From: Phycisphaeraceae bacterium
GTDB taxonomy: Bacteria > Planctomycetota > Phycisphaerae > Phycisphaerales > UBA1924
Direction: 5' to 3'
NCBI GenBank assembly: GCA_019636795.1
Contig: JAHBWW010000001.1
Coordinates: forward strand, 620,001-684,000
DNA: 64,000 nucleotides
In this document: positions 27,469-34,933 of the stretch, one piece after another
How positions within the stretch are numbered: position 1 is the stretch's first letter
Layout: each line of letters starts with the position of its first letter
Translations under genes and position numbers: made by a program
Notes under the pieces: model-generated
What the model saw: the letters and a program-made list of their open reading frames with translations, nothing else
What the model was told of the DNA's origin: nothing
Databases searched by the model: none

Positions 27469-28016
27469 GTTGCACGCTCCGAATCCCGGCTAGCATGCTC
27501 GGCTCGCTCGCGCAGCCGCCCCACCAGCGGAATCGCGAAAAACACAAGCCAGATCGACACGCCCACGATCAACGGATTGCCAATCAGCCCGCGAAGCAGC
27601 AACCGCGGACGCGGGAGCTTCTCGGCACCTTGCCACTGCGCGTTCGAGTCATCCCATCGCATGGTCTTCCATTCAACTACCGGCAGCGGCCAGCCCGCGT
27701 GCTTGACAGTCATGGAGATAGATTCTTCGTCCTCCGTCTGCGAGCGAACATCGAGTTCGGCATAACCGAGGTGTCCATGGCGGATCCACACCGTCGGTGC
27801 CGGCCACCGCTGCGCATGCGGCGTGCTCGATGGCCAGCCACGTTTGCTCGATTGGTCGCGGTCAAGGTACGTCTGGTTCGGAGGACGCTCACCCTCAGCC
27901 GGCAGCCGCGTCACCGCAAACGGCACATTCACGACCGACGCCAGCAGTACCAGCAGCACCAGCACCGTCACCACACGCCGCTGCTCTGCTGGCCTGATCA
28001 ATTTCAGGAACTTCAT
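27465..28016 (-). CDS. Two-TM membrane protein of unknown function (tandem paralogue)
   Basis: A 183-residue protein: TM1 in VVTVLVLLVLLASVVNV, an outer domain with RGWPSSTPHAQRWPAP, HLGYAELDV and KHAGWPLPVVEWK, then TM2 (GVSIWLVFFAIPLVGRL). It shares the GWP-x-PHA-x-WP-x-P motif, the GWPLPV-E motif and the LxxNPLxxGV segment before TM2 with its downstream neighbour, which adds a zinc ribbon. Start ATG 28016 was chosen by alignment to the paralogue; the longer frame to 28103 would overlap the upstream gene. No function can be assigned. Confidence 0.7.
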   Translation of the reverse strand: MKFLKLIRPAEQRRVVTVLVLLVLLASVVNVPFAVTRLPAEGERPPNQTYLDRDQSSKRGWPSSTPHAQRWPAPTVWIRHGHLGYAELDVRSQTEDEESISMTVKHAGWPLPVVEWKTMRWDDSNAQWQGAEKLPRPRLLLRGLIGNPLIVGVSIWLVFFAIPLVGRLRERAEHASRDSERAT

Positions 28017-28065
28017 AACTGAGTACCGTACCACAGACGATGGCCTGACACAACTCTGCCAAACT

Positions 28066-28866
28066 TCACCCACCATCACGTGCGTCGATCTCCGTTGCGA
28101 CACCTTCCTCCGCCGCTGCAGCCTGCACCTCGCGCCCCACCCACGCCCCGATGCCCCACAAAACCGCTAACGCCCCCTGCCCGATCAACAGCATCCACAC
28201 CACCCGCAAAGGCCAAGGCCCAAGCCGGTCAATCAACGTCGGATGCTCCGGCTTCAGATTCCCCACATACCAGTAGTTCGCATCCAGCAACAGATTCAGC
28301 GGAATCATCACGCCGATGATGACCACATTCACAATCGTCACCAAAACATAATCCCGCCACGTCGGCCGATATCGCAACACCAGCAGGTCATACGCCGCCG
28401 AACCCACGATCTGCGTGTGCCCGATCCAGAACAGCCAGAACCGAACATCCGTCACGCCCTCGCTCAGCACCGGCGTCACAAACGCCTGCGTCGAAAGACC
28501 AAGCCCCCAGAAGAACAACAGCGTCCGCAAAAACCGCTTCTGCGTCAGCAGCGCCAGCGGTGCAACCCACGCCGCAAGATCGCACAAATGCAGCGGCAGG
28601 CTCTCCGCCACATCAAACTGCGCCGGCAGCAGATACCACACCACCGCCCACGCCTGCCACACCACCGTCCACCCGATCCACACGCCGCGCAGCGCCCGCT
28701 CGCGCCATGTCCCAAGCCATCGCCGCCCCAGTACGATCGACACCACCATCGCCCCGATCAACGCTCCCGCCGTCAGCGCGTGCAGCAGCCCAAACGACGA
28801 AAACTCAGTCGCCCACGCTGGCAAGAGTGGGGGACCAGTATCAGCACTCATCGCATGCATCGCCAT
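28066..28866 (-). CDS. TIGR02206-family integral membrane protein (YwaF-like), copy 1
   Basis: A 266-residue protein with about seven hydrophobic segments. Conserved features are LPLHLCDLAAWVAPLALLT in the middle, FWGLGLSTQAFVTPV and the helix after WRDYVLVTIVNVV, then NLLLDANYWYVGNLKPE. These match the TIGR02206/YwaF family of membrane proteins of unknown function. It is a paralogue of the next gene, which it abuts with no gap: its ATG ends one base before the upstream stop codon begins. Several in-frame ATG codons near the start leave the precise N-terminus open. Confidence 0.85.
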   Translation of the reverse strand: MAMHAMSADTGPPLLPAWATEFSSFGLLHALTAGALIGAMVVSIVLGRRWLGTWRERALRGVWIGWTVVWQAWAVVWYLLPAQFDVAESLPLHLCDLAAWVAPLALLTQKRFLRTLLFFWGLGLSTQAFVTPVLSEGVTDVRFWLFWIGHTQIVGSAAYDLLVLRYRPTWRDYVLVTIVNVVIIGVMIPLNLLLDANYWYVGNLKPEHPTLIDRLGPWPLRVVWMLLIGQGALAVLWGIGAWVGREVQAAAAEEGVATEIDARDGG

Positions 28867-29622
28867 CTACGCCACCTGCGCCGTCCGTCGCTCCTTGATC
28901 GTGCCCACCATGCGCGCGATCAGGTACAGCAACAACATCCACACCATCCCCATCGCCACCATCTTCACCGCACGCAGCGGGAACGCGCCCATCCGCCCCG
29001 CCAGTGTCGTGCGGTCATACGCACTCGCGCCCAGATACCCATAGTCGACATTCAGCATCAGGTTCACCGGCACCACCACCGCCACATACACCACGCTCGC
29101 AATCACCGCAAAACGCAAATCTCTAGGCCAAGGCCCATATCCATGCACAATGATCTGATACAGCGCAATCCCGACGATCTGCACATGCGCTGCCCAGAAC
29201 AGCCAGAAACTCACCGACACCGGACCCGTCCTCACCACCGGCGTGATGAACCCCATGCTCGAAAGCCCAAGCCCCCAGAAAAACGTCAGCGACAGCGCCC
29301 ACCGTGCCCGCGTGATCATCGCAATCGCGCACGCCCACGCCACCACCCTGCACAACTGCAACGGCAGCGCCTCCTGCATGTCAAAATTCCCAGGCAGATT
29401 TCGCCACACCAACGCAAACAACTGCACCCCGATCGTGCTCCACCCGATCGCGTGCTCCAGCACTCGCTGCCCCGGCCTATCCGCAAGCCTCCTGCCGGCA
29501 ACGATCGCCACCGCAATCACTACCGCACAGATCACCATCAGCACCCGATACGCATTCGTGCGCGGCCGTATCTCATCGATCCACGCCATCTGCGCCAGCA
29601 ATGGTATCGTTTCGCTCAGCAT
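28867..29622 (-). CDS. TIGR02206-family integral membrane protein (YwaF-like), copy 2
   Basis: A 251-residue polytopic membrane protein sharing the family core with its neighbour: LPLQLCRVVAWACAIAMIT, FFWGLGLSSMGFITPVV, WLFWAAHVQIVGIALY and a NVDYGYLG motif. It begins 3 bases after the rlmN stop and its own stop abuts copy 1, so it is the second gene of the rlmN operon. The two copies have diverged strongly outside the motifs, so this is an old tandem duplication. Biochemical role unknown. Confidence 0.83.
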   Translation of the reverse strand: MLSETIPLLAQMAWIDEIRPRTNAYRVLMVICAVVIAVAIVAGRRLADRPGQRVLEHAIGWSTIGVQLFALVWRNLPGNFDMQEALPLQLCRVVAWACAIAMITRARWALSLTFFWGLGLSSMGFITPVVRTGPVSVSFWLFWAAHVQIVGIALYQIIVHGYGPWPRDLRFAVIASVVYVAVVVPVNLMLNVDYGYLGASAYDRTTLAGRMGAFPLRAVKMVAMGMVWMLLLYLIARMVGTIKERRTAQVA

Positions 29623-29625
29623 GGC

Positions 29626-30783
29626 TCACGCAACATGTTCATGACGCAACTGCCCGCACGCCGCCGCAATGTCCCGGCCCCGGCTCCTCCGGATATGCGT
29701 GTTCACACGTTTCGCCCTCAAAATCTCCTGAAACGCCAGCACATCCTCCGTGCTCGGTCGCCGATACCCCAGCCCCTTGACCTGGTTGTACCGAATTAAA
29801 TTCACATTCGCCCGCAAACTTCGCGCAAGCGCCGCCAGCTCTGCCGCATGCTCCGGCCGATCGTTCACCCCCCCAAGCAGAATGTACTCCAGCGTGATCT
29901 CCCGCCCCGTCTTCTCAAACCACGCCTGACACGCCGTCAGCAACTGCTCGATCGTCGTGAACTCCGCCCACGGAATCAACTCACGCCTCAACTCGTCGTT
30001 CGGCGCATGCAACGACAGCGCCAGCGTCACCGGCAGCTCGAGCTCCGCCGCCAACTTCTCGATCGCCTTGTGCATTCCCACCGTCGAGATCGTGATGCGC
30101 CGCGCACCGATCCCCATGCCCCACTCCGCCGCCAGCGTCCGCACCGCCGCTACCACCGGCCGAAAATTCGCCAGCGGCTCGCCCATTCCCATGAACACCA
30201 CATTGCTGATCCGCTCCACACCCTCCAGCCGATTCAGCCTCCACACCTGCTCCACAATCCGCCCCGCCGACAAATTCCCGTCCAGCCCCCCAAGCCCGCT
30301 CGCACAGAATCGGCACCCCACCGGGCACCCCACCTGGCTCGATATGCACGCCGTATTCCGCTTCGGCGACGGATCGCTCTCCGTCGGCAACGCCGGAATC
30401 ATCACGCACTCCGTCTGCCGCGCAGTCGCCGAATATGGCATCGCCCCGCCCACGATCGGCAAGCGCAGTTCCGGCTTGATCTCCGCATCACCCGCCGGAA
30501 TCGCCCCACGCACATCATCGGGCCACTCGATCAGCAACTTCTGCGTTCCATCCGTCGCCATCTGGTGCGCAACACTCACCCCCGACAAAAACACCATCTC
30601 CTGCGCCAGAATCTCCCGTTCCCGCGCCGCCAGATTGCTCATCAATCGCGGATCCACCACCCCCTTGCGATACACCCAGTCCAGAATCTGCGCCGCACGG
30701 AATCGGGGCATCCCCCTCTCCTCACACCACGCCGACAAGGTCTCAGGCGTGAACTCGAACACATGTCCCTCTGGGTGTTTCAC
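29626..30783 (-). CDS. rlmN: 23S rRNA (adenine(2503)-C(2))-methyltransferase (radical SAM)
   Basis: Dual-specificity RlmN methylates C2 of A2503 in 23S rRNA and A37 of some tRNAs using SAM radical chemistry and a [4Fe-4S] cluster. Cluster ligands are C153, C157 and C160 in VGCPVGCRFCAS; a further Cys near the C-terminus (AAACGQLRH) is the methyl-carrying residue. Other segments are FMGMGEPLANF, LALSLHAPNDELRRELIPW and YILLGGVNDRPEHA. The GTG at 30783 gives 385 residues and starts just before the family-typical FEFTPETLSAWCEERG; the open frame goes up to 30903 but would overlap the divergent GH65 gene. Start confidence is only moderate. It heads a seven-gene operon. Confidence 0.93.
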   Translation of the reverse strand: MKHPEGHVFEFTPETLSAWCEERGMPRFRAAQILDWVYRKGVVDPRLMSNLAAREREILAQEMVFLSGVSVAHQMATDGTQKLLIEWPDDVRGAIPAGDAEIKPELRLPIVGGAMPYSATARQTECVMIPALPTESDPSPKRNTACISSQVGCPVGCRFCASGLGGLDGNLSAGRIVEQVWRLNRLEGVERISNVVFMGMGEPLANFRPVVAAVRTLAAEWGMGIGARRITISTVGMHKAIEKLAAELELPVTLALSLHAPNDELRRELIPWAEFTTIEQLLTACQAWFEKTGREITLEYILLGGVNDRPEHAAELAALARSLRANVNLIRYNQVKGLGYRRPSTEDVLAFQEILRAKRVNTHIRRSRGRDIAAACGQLRHEHVA

Positions 30784-30844
30784 ACACAAGCCTACGCGAC
30801 CACACCGCCATATGAAGATCCGCCCCAGCCCTCCTACCGTGCCG

Positions 30845-33076
30845 ATGATGCACGACCAATCCTGGCTCATCGAACAACCCAACTTCAACCCCGAAACCTT
30901 CAAAGCCTACGAAGGGCTCTTCACCCTCGGCTCCCCAGCACTCCACCTCCGAGGCTCCCTCGAACAACTCATCCACAACCACCCTCAGGACACCCTCTAC
31001 GAACGACGCGCCGCAAACGTCACCAGCGAAAAGTTCCGCCACAACGTCACCAAACTCGGCACCTACGTTCCCACCGTCTACGCCGATCACCCAACCCTCA
31101 ACGCCCAACTCGTCAACCTCCCCAGCCCCCTCGGCCTTGATATCTGCTGCAACAACAACACCCTCCACCCCGGCTCGCCCGCCATTTCCCGCGACACCCG
31201 CACGCTCGACCTTCGCCACGCTCTCCTCACACGCCATACCCATTGGCACATCGGCCAAACCCAACTCCGCCTCACGTTCGAACGCTTCGTCAGCCGCACA
31301 CGCCCCGGCCTCATCGCCCAACGCCTCTCCATCGAATCCGATCACCCCATCGACCTCCAACTCGCCGCCACCATCGACGCCCGCGTCACCACCAACGGCT
31401 ACGACCACTTCTCCGCCCTCGACTGGACCACCACCACCAACCCCTCAAACGCCACCACGCTCGCCCTCAACCTCACCCTCGACTCCGGCCAATCCGTTCA
31501 CTACACCTCCGTGCTCCGCACGCAAGCGCAACCGACGCGCGCCAGCGCAGCAGACCGCCTCGGTTCAATCACCGCCAACATCCACGTCGCGCCCGATCAA
31601 CCCGCTGTCATCGAAAAACTCACCATCATCCACGCCAGCAGCACCCCCCATCCCGCGCCCGCCCGCGACACGCTCGATACATCATTCGATGACCTGTTCG
31701 CCGAGCACGCTGCAGCCTGGGCCGAAGCATGGAACACCTGCGATGTCCACATCGAAGGCGATCCCCACGCCCAACAGGCTGCACGCGCCGCCATCTTTCA
31801 TCTCCTCCGCACCCACCCTCACACCGACGCCGCCGCCATCGACGCCAAGGGCTACGCCGGCGAAGCCTACTGGGGACGCTTCTTCTGGGATACCGAGATG
31901 TACCTCCTTCCATTCTTCCTCTACACCCAGCCACAGCACGCACGCGACCTCGTCATGTTCCGCGTCCGCACGCTCCCCGGCGCGCGCCACAACGCAACCC
32001 GCAAAGGTCAACCCGGCGCCCGCTTCGCTTGGGAATCCGACTGCAAAGGCATCGAGTGCTGCCCCAACTGGCAGTACGCCGATCACGAGATCCACGTCAC
32101 CGCCGATGTTGTCTTCGGCTTCCAGCATTACGCCCTCGCTGCTGCCGACGACGACTTCCTCAACACACACGCCCGAGACACGATCCTCGATATCGCGAGA
32201 TACTTTCTCGATCGTGTCGACTTCCGCGCCGGAGACAACCGCCCCCATCTCCTGGGCGTCATGGGCCCCGACGAATACACCCCCATCTCTTCAAACAACG
32301 CCTTCACCAATCGCCTCGTCAGCCGCGCCCTCACTCAGGCCGCAGCCGCCGCAGCCCAGCACACGCCGCCCGACCTCGATGCTCAACACCTCCATTCAAT
32401 CGCAACCCAACTCCCAATCCCCTCCGATGGCGATCTGATCCTCCAGTGCGACGAGTGGCCCCTCCTGGCCCAGCCACACTTCGACACCTCCTGGCCCGAC
32501 CGTTCCCGCACCTTCGCCTCCCAGGTCCCACAGGAAAAACTCTACCGCACACGCTGCCTCAAGCAGGCCGACGTGCTCATGCTCATGGCCCTCCTTCCCC
32601 ACGAGTTCACCGACGCCCAGGTCCTCGCCGCATGGAACGAGTACCTCCCCTGCACCACTCACGACTCTTCTCTCTCCGCAGGCGCACACATGCTCGTCGC
32701 CTCAAGGCTCGGCCTGGCCGACCACGCATGGAACTTCTGGAACATGGGCAGTCGGCTCGATCTCGACGTTGAACACGGCGGAGCCGCCGAAGGCATTCAC
32801 ATCGCCGGCGCCGGCGCCATCTGGCAGATGATCGTCCTCGGTTTCGCAGGCCTCAAAACCGCAATCGAAACCACATCCCTCACCTTCACCCCTCGCCTCC
32901 CCAAACATTGGACACGCCTGCGCTTCCCGCTTGCATGGCGCAACACTCGCGTCATGGTCAATCTCGATCACGCCGCACTCAGCGTCCAGCACCTCGCAGG
33001 CCCCGCACTCAGCGTCACCGTTCACGCCAAGCAGCACACCCTCACCCCCGGCCAGACCCACACCTGGCGCTCCTGA
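30845..33076 (+). CDS. GH65-family glycoside phosphorylase (maltose/trehalose/kojibiose type)
   Basis: A 743-residue GH65 enzyme, near the normal family size. The N-terminal beta-sandwich (to about residue 260) precedes the (alpha/alpha)6 barrel, with GYAGEAYWGRFFWDTEMYLL and the catalytic acid E477 in VMGPDEYTPISSNNAFTN. It is expected to cleave an alpha-glucosyl disaccharide with phosphate to give beta-glucose-1-phosphate. That fits the neighbouring beta-phosphoglucomutase gene, 10 bases downstream. ATG 30845 was chosen; an in-frame ATG at 30812 gives a slightly longer form, and neither has a clear ribosome-binding site. The disaccharide specificity cannot be read. Confidence 0.85.
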   Translation: MMHDQSWLIEQPNFNPETFKAYEGLFTLGSPALHLRGSLEQLIHNHPQDTLYERRAANVTSEKFRHNVTKLGTYVPTVYADHPTLNAQLVNLPSPLGLDICCNNNTLHPGSPAISRDTRTLDLRHALLTRHTHWHIGQTQLRLTFERFVSRTRPGLIAQRLSIESDHPIDLQLAATIDARVTTNGYDHFSALDWTTTTNPSNATTLALNLTLDSGQSVHYTSVLRTQAQPTRASAADRLGSITANIHVAPDQPAVIEKLTIIHASSTPHPAPARDTLDTSFDDLFAEHAAAWAEAWNTCDVHIEGDPHAQQAARAAIFHLLRTHPHTDAAAIDAKGYAGEAYWGRFFWDTEMYLLPFFLYTQPQHARDLVMFRVRTLPGARHNATRKGQPGARFAWESDCKGIECCPNWQYADHEIHVTADVVFGFQHYALAAADDDFLNTHARDTILDIARYFLDRVDFRAGDNRPHLLGVMGPDEYTPISSNNAFTNRLVSRALTQAAAAAAQHTPPDLDAQHLHSIATQLPIPSDGDLILQCDEWPLLAQPHFDTSWPDRSRTFASQVPQEKLYRTRCLKQADVLMLMALLPHEFTDAQVLAAWNEYLPCTTHDSSLSAGAHMLVASRLGLADHAWNFWNMGSRLDLDVEHGGAAEGIHIAGAGAIWQMIVLGFAGLKTAIETTSLTFTPRLPKHWTRLRFPLAWRNTRVMVNLDHAALSVQHLAGPALSVTVHAKQHTLTPGQTHTWRS

Positions 33077-33086
33077 AAGACTCTCC

Positions 33087-33767
33087 ATGCTCCACCGCGC
33101 CTCGGCAGTCATCTTCGATCTCGATGGCGTCCTCGTCACCACCGACGAACTCCACTACGCCGCATGGAAATCAATCGCCGACGAACTCGGCATCCCCTTC
33201 TCACGCCACACCAACCACCAACTCCGAGGCGTCAGTCGCATGGCTTCCCTCGAAGTCGTCCTCAGCGCCGCATCACGCTCCTTCACCCAATCCGAAAAAG
33301 AACAACTCGCCCACCGCAAAAACACCCGCTTCGTCGAATCCCTCCAGACTCTCGACGCGCAAGCCATCCTCCCCGGCGTCCTCGCCCTGCTCGACCAACT
33401 CTGCGCCATGAATGTCCCATGCGCCGTCGCGTCCTCAAGCCGCAACGCTCGACTCATCCTCGATCGCGTCGGACTCCGCTCGCGCATGCACACCGTCGTC
33501 GATGGCAACGACATCACACGCTCCAAACCCGATCCCCAGGTCTTCCTCCTCGCCGCACACCAACTCGCCCTCGCTCCCGCCCAGTGCGTTGTCGTCGAGG
33601 ATGCCGAGTCCGGTGTCGACGCCGCCAACGCCGCAAACATGCCCGTCCTCGGCGTCGGAGATCCTCAACGCCTCGCCCACGCCTCCCTTGTCGTTCCCTC
33701 CCTCGCCCACATCCAAGCCTCCCAACTCCTCGCTCTCTCTCGCCCTCCGATCAATCGCCACGAGTGA
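33087..33767 (+). CDS. pgmB: Beta-phosphoglucomutase-like HAD phosphatase/mutase
   Basis: A 226-residue HAD-superfamily protein: nucleophile D11 and acid/base D13 in IFDLDGVL, cap residues HYAAWKSIADELGIPF, and LRGVSRMASLEVV, the RGxSRxxSL motif characteristic of beta-phosphoglucomutase. Downstream motifs are ASSSRNARLILDRVG and the metal-binding EDAESGVDAA. It converts beta-glucose-1-phosphate to glucose-6-phosphate. Ten bases separate it from the GH65 phosphorylase gene, the classical partner, which is strong context evidence for phosphorolytic disaccharide use. Confidence 0.9.
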   Translation: MLHRASAVIFDLDGVLVTTDELHYAAWKSIADELGIPFSRHTNHQLRGVSRMASLEVVLSAASRSFTQSEKEQLAHRKNTRFVESLQTLDAQAILPGVLALLDQLCAMNVPCAVASSSRNARLILDRVGLRSRMHTVVDGNDITRSKPDPQVFLLAAHQLALAPAQCVVVEDAESGVDAANAANMPVLGVGDPQRLAHASLVVPSLAHIQASQLLALSRPPINRHE

Positions 33768-33814
33768 TCCTTCCCCTACACTCGCCTCGCCAATCCCCGA
33801 TACACTGCCTCTTC

Positions 33815-34933
33815 ATGCACGCGATCGTTCTCGCGCTCATCCTGCCTGCCTTCATCATCGCACTGGCCGCCGCCGCGCTCGCACGCCGTGTCAGCACCCG
33901 CCTCGGCGCCCTCGACTCCGCACCACGCCCAGGACAGATCAAGGCCCCACCACGCCGCATCCCAAACACCGGCGGCATCGGTATCTTCCTGGGCCTCGCC
34001 ATCCCCCTCGCCGCCGCAATCCTCGCCCTCTCCCTTGCCCCCGACTTCATCACCTCAATCGCCCCCTCCACACGCGTTCACCTCGAAGGCATGATCGAAC
34101 GCCTCCCCGTCGCCATCGCCGTCCTCGCAGGCCTCACCATCCTTCATATCCTCGGCCTCATCGACGATCGAAAACCCCTCGGCCCAATCCTCAAACTCGC
34201 CGTCATGCTCGCTGTCGCAGCCGCTGTCATCATCTTCACACAGACACGCCTGCTCACCATGTTCGACTCCCACGTCGGAGGCTCCTGGCTCTCCATCGCA
34301 CTCACCGTCCTCTGGTTCGTCGTCATCATCAACGCAATCAACTTCATCGACAACATGGACGGCCTGGCCGCCGGCGTCGCTGCAATCGCCGCCGCATGCC
34401 TCCTCGCATCCGCTCTCATCGCCGGACAGTGGTTCGTCGCAGCACTTCTCGCACTCACCCTCGGCAGCGCACTCGGCTTTCTCTGCCTCAACTTCCCACC
34501 CGCACGCATCTTCATGGGCGACGGCGGCTCACTCGTCCTCGGCTTCCTCCTTGCATTCCTCTCCGTCCGCGCCACCTACATCCCCCAAGGCCTCATCTCC
34601 CCACAGCCACACGCCTTCCTCACCCCCCTCGTCATCCTCGCCGTACCTCTCTATGACTTCATCTCCGTCGTCTTCATCCGCCTTCGCCAAGGCAGGAACC
34701 CCTTCATCGGCGACCTCCAGCACTTCTCCCACCGCCTCGTCCAGCGAGGCCTCTCACCGCGATCAGCAGTCCTCGTCATCTATGGCTGCACCGTCGTCAC
34801 CGCACTCGGCGGCGTCGCCCTTCCCACCCTCGCGCCCTGGCAAGCCACACTCATCGGCTCACAAACCCTCCTCGTCCTCCTCGTCCTCGCCCTCCTCGAA
34901 GGCTCCGCCTCTCGTTCATCCCCCTCCCCATGA
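33815..34933 (+). CDS. Undecaprenyl-phosphate glycosyl-1-phosphate transferase (WecA/MraY family)
   Basis: A 372-residue polytopic membrane transferase. NFIDNMDGLAAGVAA supplies the conserved Asp pair for Mg2+ and substrate, FMGDGGSLVLGFLLA is another MraY/WecA signature, and GDLQHFSHRLVQRGL is the family's cytoplasmic His-rich loop (HxxH). It loads a UDP-sugar phosphate on undecaprenyl phosphate to start surface-polysaccharide or O-antigen synthesis; the substrate (GlcNAc or another sugar) is unresolved. The stop overlaps the start of the O-antigen ligase-like gene by four bases, so the two belong to one pathway. It is more WecA-like than MraY-like by length and motifs. Confidence 0.87.
   Translation: MHAIVLALILPAFIIALAAAALARRVSTRLGALDSAPRPGQIKAPPRRIPNTGGIGIFLGLAIPLAAAILALSLAPDFITSIAPSTRVHLEGMIERLPVAIAVLAGLTILHILGLIDDRKPLGPILKLAVMLAVAAAVIIFTQTRLLTMFDSHVGGSWLSIALTVLWFVVIINAINFIDNMDGLAAGVAAIAAACLLASALIAGQWFVAALLALTLGSALGFLCLNFPPARIFMGDGGSLVLGFLLAFLSVRATYIPQGLISPQPHAFLTPLVILAVPLYDFISVVFIRLRQGRNPFIGDLQHFSHRLVQRGLSPRSAVLVIYGCTVVTALGGVALPTLAPWQATLIGSQTLLVLLVLALLEGSASRSSPSP

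Noticed and set aside
28243-29799. 518-codon plus-strand frame
   Set aside because: Antisense to the two TIGR02206 genes; Arg/His/Gln/Pro-rich shadow.
29848-31140. 430-codon Arg/Pro/His-rich plus-strand frame
   Set aside because: Antisense to rlmN with low-complexity composition.
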